Below are positions 11,961 to 22,709 of a DNA stretch of 64,000 nt, in pieces (within the stretch, counting starts at the first letter, position 1; every line of letters starts with the position of its first letter). The stretch covers positions 9,176,001 to 9,240,000 of the forward strand of contig CM114271.1 in assembly GCA_050084515.1 (NCBI GenBank), written 5' to 3'. The translations under genes were made by a program, and so were the position numbers. This stretch comes from Blasia pusilla (taxonomy: Eukaryota; Marchantiophyta; Marchantiopsida; Blasiales). Under the pieces are notes generated by a model. The model saw only the letters and a program-made list of their open reading frames with translations, was not told where the DNA came from and did not search any database.

Positions 11961-12552
11961 ATGGACCACTCCTACGTCTACTGCTTCGTTCGGCCCGAGC
12001 ACAATTTCCAAGTGTTCAAGATCCAGGATCCTGTGGATCCATGCTCAGATGGGTATAGCTTAGATAGTTTGTACAATTCCCCCTCGGGAATTTACATGCA
12101 AGACAGTACCCCAGTTCTGGGAGGAAGGGAAAAGTCGCCACCCTGATGCAAACGCTCATCGAGCTCTGCTCAAGGCCGGGTGACTTGGTGTTCGACTTAG
12201 TGGGACTTTCAGGGGCAAGTATCAAAGGCGCATGGCAGAGTGGCAGGAACATTCTCGCCTCGAGGGAAGGCAGGAACTGTTTGACCTTTGCAAGGAGGCA
12301 AAGGCAGAATACGAAAGGCTCGTTGGGGCGTACAACTCTCCACCGAAGCCGAGAGCTCCGGTTCCAGACCGACCATTGGTAGTGACTCCATCGTCACTTC
12401 CAACGATTCCAAAAATCGGGAGGGCAAGGCCGAAAGTAATTTTGCAAGAGGTCTCGGACGATGACGAGTCAGTTCAAAGAACTCAACGACCTAGCTTGAC
12501 TGCAGCGTTTGGAGTAGGGAGTTTTTTGATGATGAGGCAAAAGATTTCATAG
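11961..12552 (+). pseudogene. PMT methyltransferase-motif exon (left arm)
   Basis: The exon starts with MDHSYVYCFVRPEHNF and contains the motif X/I region of a beta-class DNA amino-methyltransferase (LIELCSRPGDLVFDLVGLSG), then a Pro-rich tail. A small deletion near 12140 shifts the frame, so the motif I part is read in a second frame. At the end, GACGAGTCAGTTC replaces the GACGAGTGAGTTC of the sister copies. Confidence 0.75.
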
Positions 12553-12962
12553 AATAGATCAAATGTACAGTTCCGAGTTTTTTTTGGATGATATAAAGGA
12601 GAAGATTTTTTCGAACGATGGTGGTGCTTGTAAAAGTTTGCTAAATATTTTTTGTCTTTTCGAATGTGATCGTCTATGTTCTCCGCGGACTTCTATTTTG
12701 CAACGCGTCGGATTTCTCCTGCTTGCAACTTTCACTTTATGACCACTGCAACCCGTCGGATTTCTCTTCCTTGCAACTTTTCGCTTTTTGACCACTGCAC
12801 CCTTTTTACCACTTCCACGCAACCTGTCTGATTCCGATAGGTTGCCTGATCGGACCCTTTCCCTGTTGGTCCAAATTAAGAGGCAGTCTGGCGGGCTTCT
12901 TCCCTTGGCACCTTCCCCTCAACTCGTAAAGGCAGGCGTAGGCTTCTTTTCTTCTCTCAGAC
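12553..12962 (+). repeat. PMT 3' region with palindromes (left arm)
   Basis: Non-coding sequence downstream of a TAG at 12550. It has half-palindromes at about 12700-12780 and a full variant at about 12820-12847, then a pyrimidine-rich stretch ending CTTCTCTCAG before the next exon. It resembles the second 3' module at 34546-35430, pointing to an old tandem duplication of the gene's 3' end. Confidence 0.6.
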
Positions 12963-13228
12963 GTGTTGGATTCCTTCTACCTTTGCGGTTTCCATAGTGG
13001 TATTACCGGGGAAGGAGCAAATATTGAAACTGGATGGGTGTCACATTGCAGAGCGTACAAGGTATATTGCCGAGGAAGGCGGTGGGACTCGAGACAGGTT
13101 ACATGGGACCGTTATGGTGTACCTAGGGGGGAGCCAAGGCTCTCAAATTCGCCAATATTTTCGATCCCCGTCTACAATCGGCCAGAGGAGCCACTTGAAT
13201 CCCAAGACATTCCTTTGGTATTGTCCGA
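12963..13228 (+). pseudogene. PMT 3'-terminal exon (left arm)
   Basis: The frame beginning near 12963 encodes the conserved block TGWVSHCRAYKVYCRGRRWD followed by VTWDRYGVPRG and SIPVYNRPEEPLESQDIPLVL. The same block is found in M0, M1 and M3. Its function is not recognised. The copy is cut at 13228, where the sequence switches to inverted PMT 3' DNA. Confidence 0.6.
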
Positions 13229-13557
13229 AATGGCAATCCGACAGGTAGTAGGAATCCTGCACATCTTAGACAAGAAAAGAAGCCTACAACTGGTTGGACG
13301 AATGAAGGGGAACGAGCCAAAAGTCAAGAAGCCCGCCACAATGCGCCAGAAGTTGGTCTCACCGGGAGAGGGTGGTTCCAATGCGACGATAATATCCACC
13401 TTGGCCTTGTCGACCTCAATTCCTTGCGCCGACACTCGGAGTCCCATCACTCAAGCAGTCAACCTGTCAGAATCCGACAGGTTGCCTGGAAATGGTTAAA
13501 AAGTTGCAGTGGGCAAAAAGCAAAAAGTCGGAATCATACGGGTTGCAGAATTGTACC
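13229..13557 (-). other. Spacer of the inverted duplication, with a captured gypsy A patch
   Basis: The spacer is PMT 3'-flank DNA in minus orientation, collinear with 48172-48430. Between about 13367 and 13441 it contains ~75 bp that exactly resembles the gypsy A reverse transcriptase at 58310-58380 (coding the RVSAQGIEVDKAKVD segment). This patch replaces about ten bases present at 48312. It looks like filler DNA copied during break repair. Confidence 0.7.
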
Positions 13558-14270
13558 AAAGGAATGTCCTGGGATTCAAATGGCTCCTATGGCCGATTGT
13601 AGACGGGGATCGAAAATGTTGGCGAATTCGAGAGCCTTGCCCCCGCCCTAGGTACCCCATAACGGTCCCATATAACCTGATTTGAGTCCCACCGCCTTCC
13701 TCGGCAGTATACCTTGTACGCTCTGCAATGTGACACCCATCCAGTATCAATATGTGCTCCGTCCTTGGTAATACCAATATGGCAATCGAACCGGAGCTCT
13801 CGGCTTTGGTGGAGAGTTGTACGCCCCAACGAGCCTTTCGTATTCAACCTTTGCCTCCTGGCAAAAGTCAAACAGTTCCTGCCTTCCCTGGAGGCAGAGA
13901 ATGTTCTTGCCACTCTGCCAGGCGCCTTTGATACTCGCCCCTGAAAGTCCCACTAAGTCGAACACCAAGTCACCCGGCCTTGAGCAGAGCTCGATGAGCG
14001 TTTGCATAAGGGCTGGCGACTTTTCCCTTCCTCCCAAAAGTGGGGTACTGTCTTGCATGTAAATTCCCGGGGGGGAATTGTACAAACTATCTAAGCTGTA
14101 TCCATCTGAGCATGGATCCACAGGATCATGGATCTTGAACACCTGGAAATTGTGCGCGAGCCGAACGAAGTAGTACACGTAAAGAAGCACGCTGGAAACA
14201 ATGTGAGCAACTTGGCATAATGTGCAACACGTCACCAAAGAAGTCGGCTTGACCCTAGAGAACTTTTTCA
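13558..14270 (-). pseudogene. PMT methyltransferase exon and 3' exon, fused (right arm)
   Basis: On the minus strand a 174-residue frame (14271-13747) carries the best-preserved motif X/I region: GGREKSPALMQTLIELC, then RPGDLVFDLVGLSGASIKG and an EGRQE-type motif II equivalent (Q for E here). A deletion joins the Pro-rich tail directly to the TGWVSHCRAYKVYC exon, removing about 520 bp present in the left arm. The exon start differs from other copies (no MDHSYV), so the splice acceptor is probably lost. Confidence 0.75.
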
Positions 14271-14274
14271 AATA

Positions 14275-14773
14275 CTAACTTTGGATCAACCTATCGGAGT
14301 CCGGCGGGTTGTTTTTTCCCTGACCAACCCGTCGGAAGGCGACGGGTTGGTCAGGGACAAAACAACCCGTCGGGCTCTCCGTTGTTTTTGTCCATGAGCA
14401 ACCCATCGGAAGACGACGGGTTGCTGGCCTAGAGTAGCCCATGCTCGGCTGAGAGCAACCCGTCGCTTTCTGACGGGTTGCAGCTTTCCGGAAACACAGG
14501 GAAAAACCAAAAGCAACTGCAACCCGTCGGGTTCCGACGGGTTGTAGGTACACCACGGTTTTCCCTGTGTTTCTGGGAAAGATGCAACCCATCGGAAACC
14601 GACGGGTTGCTCTCAGCCGAGCATGGGCTGGTCTAAGCGAGCAACCCGTCGTCTTCCGACGGGTCGCTCACGGACAAAAACAACGGAGATATACTATCTG
14701 AAATTAACACTCATTGAGGCTTACCCAAATTTGAAAATATATTTGATATTATACTACAGGAATTGAGCCTTAC
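14275..14773 (-). repeat. PMT intron 2 with palindromes (right arm)
   Basis: The minus-strand intron begins at a GTAAGG donor (14773 downward). It holds palindrome copies between about 14285 and 14670, with the same AGCAGCCCATGC-type spacers as the left arm. Confidence 0.7.
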
Positions 14774-16559
14774 CCGAATCTTACTCGTCGCGGATCGGAG
14801 TGGGTACTCGTTTTTTATGATCCATGATTGCACCGTCCTCCACTTTAGCGACCTCTTGACGCACTGGAGGTTGAAGAGCTCGTCCTTGCTCCCTCCAGTC
14901 AATACCAAGAAGCAGCCCCTGTCACTCAGATAGGCGTCTGCAAAGGAGAACAATAGTGCGATTTTGTCATAAGAGAGCGGCACATTCCACTCAGGTACCC
15001 CGTCCGAAGGATTCTCGCCCCATAGTCGCAACCCCGAGGGCAGATCAACGATCAAGAGATCCACCGCAACCTCTTCGACCACTCCATTTACCGTCCAGGC
15101 AGCGTGCACGTTTCGTTGGAGCTTCCATCCCAGCGTTGTCAATTTATCAATGGCTGGTGTCGACGCTTGAGAACTGAAGCTTTTCAGCTCATCCAGTAAA
15201 GGAGTGAACTGAAGGAGGACGCTTGTCCGGGTCATTGTTTGTCTGTGTCTTCCCAAGGATGATGGACAGTATTCTCCTTGTGACAACCCTTGCACCTCTC
15301 GCTTCCGCTTCTCCTGAGTCTGCGGACGGCTTGTCGGGGTCTCTATGACCTCAGACTCTGGTGGGGTTTTCTTCGCCAAGGACCTGGTCCGACCCTCTCT
15401 CCCCGCTCGGCCGGACGATTCCGCCTCTGGCCTTGAATCTTCAGCCTCTCTTTGGGAAGACTCGGCCTCGGAATTTTTCCCTCCCCTCGCCTTGCCTTTG
15501 AGACCCGCTGTGGATTTTTCTTTGGCTGTGCGGACCTTGGAAGCCAACTCAGCTGTCTCGTGGGCTTGCTCTTCCGCATCTCCTCCGAAGAAGTCTTTAG
15601 GCTGCACAAAATTGGGGATGTTGTCTTGTCTTGAGGCCACTACATCATGAAGCACTCGTAAATCCTTATCGATGATGTCTTCAGGGTCGTTGAAGTCAAG
15701 CCAAATGGGGCAATTCTCCACCTCCCAATTGGACATGTGCTGCCCCATCTCCATGTCGTACATGGAGAATGTCTCTCCATCAGGCGGCAAAGCCCACAAT
15801 TTCAAGGCAGCCGGTAATTTTCCCCAAGTACCTGCATTCTTACATTGGACGAGGTACCTGAAGACCATCCATTTGGGCGACTTTTACTCGAATCAATCGG
15901 TCGAAATCGCTCCTGTAGATCTCGCTTCTTCTTTGCTTGATCCCGTTTGTTCCCCTCGATTTCTTCATCAAGCTCTGCCTAAGGGAGGACGCAAACCTTG
16001 AACATTGTCTTGAATCTTGGGTTTTTTATTGGCTTGTCTCGGATGTCGTCAAGCCAAACCTCGAAATCTACAGAACTTTCCAGGTTTGCTTCATCTGGAA
16101 TAGGCTCTAATCTTTTGAGCTCCGCTTGCAGACCGTCCAGCACGGACTTCTTGATAACCCGCAATGCATCCCCGAACGACCATTCGCGTAGCCAGTGGGA
16201 GATCATTGGATCGGACACACCCCGAGGATGGTGTGCCGCCCTCTTTAGGGCCTCTGTGCCCTCGAGACTGATTTTCATCAGTTAAATCCTCCTAGACTCG
16301 CTTATGCTGGACAACGCAAACCGATGCACGCAATCCAGGGACACTTTCTCCCCAATCCGACCTTGCGGATCTTCATCCCTTTTCCGCTGGCGCTTGATAA
16401 TTGCCTTCAGCTCCTTGTAAAACTCCGGACCAAGTTCGGGGTTGAGAATGCTGATATATCGCTGCATCTTGCTCGCCCTGTATTTCGTGGCTGCAGATAC
16501 TGCAGCTTAGATGAATTTTGCGCGCTCAGACCCAAATACTTTCTCCCTCCGCTCTAGCT
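14774..16559 (-). pseudogene. PMT exon 3 (right arm), interrupted by M0
   Basis: A minus-strand frame of 385 residues (15868-14711) covers the acidic, Lys/Ser-rich and motif IV-like parts (VDLLIVDLPSGLRLWG). Upstream (16278-15979 and further to 16500) lie the KISLEGTEALKRAAHHPRGVSD and RQRKRDEDPQGRIGEKVSLD blocks. The exon is cut at 16559 by the left end of element M0, and its continuation is not found in this window. Confidence 0.75.
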
Positions 16560-16690
16560 GAGGAGCGGTAAGAGAAGAGGAAGAGAGGAAGAGAGGAGAG
16601 AGGAGAGAGGAAACTAGGGTCAACCGAAATTGATACTCTTTTTTGAAGAGAGTTTCCGTCGGGTTGAAGAGAGGAAAATTTTGGTTTGAA
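16560..16690 (+). repeat. Left terminus of M0 (purine-rich)
   Basis: GAGGAGCGGTAAGAG is followed by GAGGAAGAGAGG-type repeats, then a conserved subterminal part containing GAAGAGAGTTTCCGT. It matches the left ends at 24532, 37311 and 40521. Confidence 0.8.
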
Positions 16691-16962
16691 ATTTTTTGCA
16701 CTTTTTTGTTCATATATTAAGCAATCCCACAGTTTTTTTTTCCTCTTCCATATTTTGGCAACCCCTCTGAGTCCGACGAGTTGCAAATTGCACAAATTTT
16801 AGAAAACTGAAAAATCAGTGGAATCATAAGTGTGGAACCAATCACTTTTTCCATCCAAGGTCTTGAAATAATCTGTCATTTTCCCGGGGCTGAATAGAGT
16901 TCAAGCTCGAAGTGAAGGTTGAGAAAAAAATAAAAGTACAATCTAAAACCTCCTTTGCATCC

Positions 16963-18461
16963 TTAAAGTGGTTTGTTTAAAATACTTCGCACTTCTTTGA
17001 GGGACAGACTTGGTTGGTGGATTCCTACTCCTACCTCCGACTCTCTTAAAACTACCAGCAACACATAGTACATGTGCTTACAAGGGAAATACCTTTTGCC
17101 ACTTGTCTCTCTTTGGACAAAGTCATCACATGAACATGTGGGAAAGCAACAGATGTGCACCACATACACCCCTGTGACACTTGAATTTCTGATGTTGTTC
17201 GACCCAATACATCCTTCCTATTCCATTGCCACTCAAGACATCTTTTGTGGCGATGATCTCCATTTTTGCCTCCCAGTGCTTTGCATTCGCTTTGCTCTCT
17301 CCACCGTTGGCCTGCACATTTTGTTTCTCTTCACCCCATTTCTAGACTCAAACAGAAATAATGGATTGAGATCATCCACCTTCTCCGGGTACATGTTGAC
17401 ATCAATCTTAGGTTGAATAAAAAATGCGAAGGTCTATGTAATGCGAACATGCTCCGAACTTCCCCCGTCTACGAGTCTGAAACCGACACTTGTAAGATTG
17501 TCCACTTCGTCTTGAGTGCAGTTCGTGCCTGCGGCGATGGGCCAAATCGTGGGGGTATTCCTGGGAGCTCCAATGGCAGCCGGATAAGACTTCCGGAAAG
17601 CGCAAGATTCATTTGGGTAGAAGAAGTACTTCAATTGATCCCCGGTCCTCGTGAAACGATCAAAGGTTTTGAGTCCCCAAAACCCACGCAGAGGTCGTCC
17701 AGTCCTTGTACAGTTCTTATTTAGGAAAGTGCCGCATGCTCTCCTAATGCCATCAGATCCTGCCCTGCAGGTGGGTCCACATCCTGGGTTGCTCCGAGAT
17801 ATATGCCACCGTTTTAGGTTGCAATCCACCTCCATAACCGAATCCCATATTGTTGAACCACCCCAGTGACAGGATGTTGCAAACTTCCAGCAACGGAGGG
17901 CTTTTGAAATAAAACATTCACTGATTTTGGAGAAGTAACTCCATCACGGATTTGGGACGAGTCCGGGGTCCCCGAATACCTGGGCGGTGTAATTTCCTCA
18001 TCCAAATCATTCACCGGATTCGTTCCTCGATGCTGCCTCTTCACCTGCCTGAAGTCAAGATACTTATCTGGTCTCCACAAGTCTCGTTCGGATTGCTCTA
18101 CCACCATCTGTATGGGACCTCTTGAAACCCGCCCACGAATATCCCCACCTATGTGTACGTCTTGCTCGAGTGGAGTTCCAGCTACGCACCGGTTGAAGGC
18201 TTCGACATATAATTTTTCATCACCAGATCTCACAGCCGCCCTGACATAGAGCTCGTAGATCGACGGCCCCTTTCCTTTTGTTATGCATTTTGTGAGAAAG
18301 ATATGGGATGTTGCAGACTCTAGCATTGCTGTTGCTTGGTCTTGTTGGCATGCCTCCACAAGTGAAATTCGTTGGCATGCTTGTGACGACCTCCAAGAGG
18401 AATGAACACTTTCTACTCCACTTGTGTTGGGGCAGAGGGCATTTTCATGAACGTTCAATCC
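16963..18461 (-). pseudogene. M0 transposase, C-terminal exon with SWIM finger
   Basis: The minus-strand exon begins right after the acceptor TTGCAG with GLNVHENALCPNT (18461 downward) and ends at KEVRSILNKPL, stop near 16963. The C-terminus carries a SWIM zinc finger, C-x-C...C-x-H (CSCDDF...FPCKH), the usual companion of MULE/FAR1-type transposases. Small deletions near 17836 and 17290-17200 shift the frame. Between the two ends lies a conserved region of unknown role with EEITPPRYSGTPDSSQ. Confidence 0.8.
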
Positions 18462-18899
18462 CTGCAACCACGGCAATGTTAGAAGGGAACGAAAGTAACT
18501 CAAGAGTCAAAGAAATAAGCGACCTATCGGAACCAGACGGGTTGCAGGCCCGAGGCATCCCATGAACGACTCTCCGACCCGTTTGGTCCCGACGTGTTGT
18601 AACCTTAAACCCACCTACTGCAACCCGTCGGAACCCGACGGGTTGCAAGGCCGAGGCATCCCATGAACGACTCTGTGACCCGTCGGGTCCCAATGGGTTG
18701 CACACTCGCGTTGCACCAAACATCTGGATGCAACCCATCGGTTTCCGTCGGGTTGCACACTCGGGCAACCCGTCGCATCCGACAGCTTGCTTGGTTTCTT
18801 GGGTTTGAAATCCATATAATTCCACCGCTTCTCACCGTGAGCTACAACTTTACAAATAATTCTCAGCGTGAGCTTGACAAGACAAAATAGTGAACTCAC
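18462..18899 (-). repeat. Transposase intron with palindromes (M0)
   Basis: A 438-bp GT-AG intron has its GTGAGT donor at 18899-18894 and its TTGCAG acceptor ending at 18462. About five palindrome copies or half-copies lie at 18515-18790. If read through, they give repeats of the peptide CNPSGSDGL. Confidence 0.8.
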
Positions 18900-19780
18900 C
18901 TGCCGCATGAAGTTTCCCCATTGTCTCATACGCATCTGATCCACGAATCAACCAAGAGCACAACTCTTTGTACTTCCCTCAATCGCATGTCGCCTCCACC
19001 ACCCATGAAGTTCTTCTGGCATTCCATGGCCTGCTTCAAGGTTTTGTTGTCCTTGCAGCGTTGGAGTAGAGTGACATGCTCTGTCCTCTTATTCTCCTTT
19101 ATGCAAGATTTGGTGTACCGGGTCACAGACTGTTGCCAATGGAAAGCATCCAACCTTTCCCTCTCCTGTTGAACCTCTCCACCCCATAACACTTCCCGGA
19201 TAGCAATCCACCCAGGTTGTGCATTGTCCGCCATGAACCCATAAATTTCCGGAGGTGGCCTTTTGTTTTCCTTCACCACCTCCAATAAGAGTAACCAGCA
19301 CATCTTCAAACTGCCAACGTCTTCTGCCTTTACTTCACAGACAAATCTAGTTTTGAGTCCCTTCTCCATATGGTCATCAAGGTGAGCACCCATCGTCAAC
19401 CATCTATTCAGCACTCTGTAGCAAATATCAAAGCTTACCCAGCTGCCGTAAAGATCTTCCCCTTCCCTTATTCGATCTATAAGATTGAGGCCACTCGACG
19501 GACCTGTGGTTGACATTTTGAAGACATAGGCCCTGGATCCCTCGCCTCCTTGGCCCATGAACTGCCATCTCTGAATGAATGGAAATCTGGAGTTGGCCTT
19601 GATTCTGGCGATGGCATCCATTTCGGCCGTCTTTCCATCCAGAACTCGTATCTGACGCAACAAATTCCGGAAGCATTCAGGATCAGCGAGAAATGCGAGA
19701 TTTTCCTAGAGTTGTTTCTCCTCAACCGCCGTGATCTCGCCCTGTCCAGGGATTCCAAGAAATTGTTCACAAATTTGTGA
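18900..19780 (-). pseudogene. M0 transposase, catalytic-core part
   Basis: The minus-strand frame (19663-18926) encodes the MULE-like core: RFPFIQRWQFMGQGGEGSRA, a GEDLYGSWVSFDICYRVLNR segment, EIYGFMADNAQPGWIAIREV and DAFHWQQSVTRYTKSC. The MADN Asp and the FHW His fit the imtD and C-x2-H regions of MULE transposases; the first catalytic Asp is not obvious. The N-terminal zinc-binding region is missing: at 19780 the sequence jumps into PMT exon 2. Confidence 0.75.
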
Positions 19781-19962
19781 TGCCGGATGAGGAATCTGCA
19801 TTTCTTCATCTGGGATGGAAATCACAGGTTCATGGCGGAGACCAAGTTTGCGGAGGAGCGGCCCAACTCATTGGAGGCACATTTTTGCGTGAAGGCAGTG
19901 GTCCTTCACCCATTCCCTCATCACATGGCGACGGTGGAGATGGCAATGCATGCCATGAACAT
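19781..19962 (+). pseudogene. PMT exon 2 remnant (end of the ParB-like domain)
   Basis: Plus strand, joined directly to the transposase remnant. It encodes MRNLHFFIWDGNHRFMA, the DGNHR core of a ParB/sulfiredoxin-like fold, and ends with the MAMHAMN block at the GTGAGT donor (19963). The upstream part of the domain is deleted. Compare the complete exon at 46038-46498. Confidence 0.7.
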
Positions 19963-20672
19963 GTGAGTATCTTTAACACTTACGCAACTCGTCGGACTCC
20001 GACGAGTTGCTCGATTGATGAATGGGTTAGGTTTTTTTTTGCCGAAAGAAACTCGTCGGACTGCGACGGGTTGCTCGACTCGATGCTTTTTCGGATATTT
20101 TTTTAAGAATGCAACTCGGTCGGACTCCGACGAGTTGTTTGATTGACCACAAATTTAATTAGTTTTTGGCCCAAAGCAAACCGTCGAAGTCCGACGGGTT
20201 GCTCGACTCGCCGCCTTGTCAGGATGTTTTTTGAAGAATGCAACTCGTCGAACTCCGACGAGTTATTCGATTGACCGCAGGTTTAGTATGTTTTTTGCCC
20301 AACGCAACCCGTCGGAGTCCGACGGGTTGCTTGCCTCGAAACTGTTTTTGGCCGAAATCAACTCGTCGGAGTCCGACGGGTTGCATTCGGAAGTTGGTTC
20401 CCCAAATTTTGCATCAAATTGCAAGTTTCCATTCAATTGCGCAACCTGTCGGACTCCGACAGGTTGCTATGTTTACATAAGTATGTTCAGTTGCACAACC
20501 CATCGGAGTCCGACGGGTTGAAACCAGGCATTATCAAATCTGAATGCAATCCGTCGGACTCCGACAGGTTGCATCATTTAGCTCGTTCTTAGAATCCGAC
20601 CTTGAGTTGTGACGACCCTTCGGACTCCGATGGGTTGCAGGAACCCATGTAATTTCCTGACAGGTTGAGTTT
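19963..20672 (+). repeat. PMT intron 1 with the richest palindrome array
   Basis: The intron starts at GTGAGT and holds about twelve palindromes or near-palindromes between 19984 and 20640. They include perfect copies with compensated changes: T at arm position 6 with matching A (19984-20010), and T at position 7 with matching A (20441-20467). Spacers are 25-60 bp and share TTTTTNGCC(C/G)AAA pieces. The acceptor is near 20672-20690 but could not be fixed. Confidence 0.75.
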
Positions 20673-22709
20673 GGATGTGCAAGATTGTATCGGAGGGGAA
20701 TGTCATCCACCACTGGATCCAGGACTGCGATCGGGTGAGGAAGGTGCTTACGACGCACCCGGGAGAGTACAGGGGGTTCTTGGGCGATACCCTTGTTAAT
20801 CAGATGCTTGCAAAGGGTGTTTAGATTAAAAAGAAAACTTGGGCAAATAAGTTTATTTCCCAAGATGCAGCCGTAACCATCCTTTGCTGGTCGAAGATAC
20901 AGGCCACGAAGAAGAGCGCTGCACTGGAGCTGCAGCGGAGGGAGAAGGTATCTGCGTCTGAGCGCGTGAAATTCATCCAAGCAGCAATATCTGTAGCAAC
21001 GAAATACACGGCGAGCAAGATGCAGCGATACATCAGCATTCTCAACCCCGAACTTGGTCCGAAGTTCTACAAGGAGCTGAAGGCGATTATCAAGCGCCAG
21101 CGGAAGAGGGATGAAGATCCGCATGGTCGGATTGGGGAGAAAGTGTCCCTGGATGGCGTGCATTGGTTTGCGTTGTCCGGCATAAGCGAGTTTAGGAGGA
21201 TCCGACTGATGAAAATCAGTCTCGAGGGCACAGAGGCCCAGAAGAGGGCGGCACACCATCCTCCGGGTGTGTCCGATCCAGTGATCTCCCACTGGCTACG
21301 CGAATGGTCGTTCTGGGACGCGTTGCGGTTATCGTGAAGTCCGTCTTTGGACGGATGCAAAGCGAGCTCGAAGATTAGAGCCCAACCCGGATGAAGCAAA
21401 CCTTGAAAGCTCTGGAGATTTCGAGGTTTGGCTCGACGACATCCGAGACAAGCCAACCAAAAACCCAGGATTCAAGACAATGTTCAAGGTTTGCGTCCTC
21501 CCTCAGGCAGAGCTTGACGAAGAAGTAGAGGGGAACAAACGGGATCAAGCAAAGAAGAAGCGAGATCTGCAGGAGCAGACGGCCGATTCTGTTCGACAAA
21601 AAGCTGCCCAACGGATGGTCTTCAGGTACCTCGTCCAGTGTAAGAATGCAGGTACGTGGGGAAAATTACCGGCAGCCTTGAAATTGTGGGCTTCATCGCT
21701 GGATGCAGAGACATTCTCCATGTATGACATGGAGATGGGGCAGCACATGTCCGATTGGGAGGTGGAGAATTGTCCCATTTGGCTCGACTTCAACGACCCT
21801 GAAAACATCACCGATAAGGATTTACGAGTGCTTCATGATGCAGTGGCCTCAGGACAAGACGACATCCCCAATTTCGTGCAGCCTGAAGACTTCTTCGGAG
21901 CAGATGCAGAAGAGCAAGCCCACGAGATAGCTGAGTTGGCTTCCAAGGTCCGCACAACCAAAGACAAATCCACAACGGGTCTCAAAGGCAAGGCGAGGGG
22001 AGGAAAAAATTCCGAGGCCGAGTCTTCCCAAAGAGAGGTCAAGATTCAAGGCCGAGGCGGAATCGTTCGAGCGGCGAAAGGGAGAGAGGGTCGGACCAGG
22101 TCCTCGGCAAAAAAAACCCCACCAGAGTCTGAGGTCATAGAGACCCCGACAAGCCGTCCGCAGACTCGGGAGAAGCGGAAGCGAGAGGTGCCAGGGTTGT
22201 CCCAAGGAGAATACAGTCCATTATCCTTGGGAAGACACAGACAAACAACGACGCGGACAAGCGTCCTCCTTCAGTTCACTCCTTTACTAGATGAGCTGAA
22301 GAGCTACAATTCTCAAGCGTCGACACCAACCATCGATAAATTGACAACGCTGGGATGGAAGCTCCAACGAAACGGGCACGCTGCCTGGACGGTGAATGGA
22401 GTGGTCGAAGAGGTTGCGGTGGATCTCTTTATCGCTGATCTGCCCTCGGGGTTGCGACTTTGGGGCGAGAATCCGTCGGACGAGGTACCTGAGTGGAATG
22501 TGCCGCTCTCTTATAACCAAATTGCGCTATTGTTCTCCTTTGCAGACGCCTATCTGAATGACAGGGGCTGCTTCTTGGTGTTGACTGGAGGGAGCAAGGA
22601 CGAGCTCTTCAACCTCCAGTGCGTGAAGAGGTCGCTAAAGTGGAGGACGGCGCAATCGTGGATCATAAAAAATGAGTACCCACTCCGATCCGCGACGAGT
22701 AAGATTCGG
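20673..22709 (+). pseudogene. PMT exon 3 (M0 copy)
   Basis: This long exon encodes, in order, a GNVIHHWIQDCDRVRKVL segment, a basic KRQRKRDEDPHGRIGEK region, an ISHWLREWSF segment, an acidic part (EMGQHMSDWEVENCPIWLDF), a Lys/Arg/Ser/Glu-rich linker and the beta-class methyltransferase motif IV-like block VDLFIADLPSGLRLWG. A hydrophobic strand follows (RGCFLVLTGGS). The last 423 residues are open (21480-22751 with readthrough). A TAG at 20822-20824 and a frameshift near 21337 break the earlier part. The exon ends at 22709 before GTAAGG. Confidence 0.75.

Larger units (their letters stand above)
10405..13228 (+). repeat. Left arm of a large PMT inverted duplication
   Basis: From about 10405 to 13228 the plus strand carries PMT exon 3, its palindrome-filled intron, the methyltransferase exon and the 3' exon. 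The same sequence recurs in reverse at 13558-15860, with a ~330-bp spacer (13229-13557). Both arms share a variant (GTCCAATGTAAG, where M0 and M1 have GTCCAGTG), suggesting that one arm was copied from the other. The right arm lacks about 520 bp present in the left (about 12370-12990). Transcription through the unit would give a long hairpin RNA. Confidence 0.8.

Noticed and set aside
19984-20640. CRISPR-like array of palindromic repeats with spacers
   Set aside because: Spacing is irregular, repeats vary and lie inside GT-AG introns of a eukaryotic transposon, and no cas-like genes are present.
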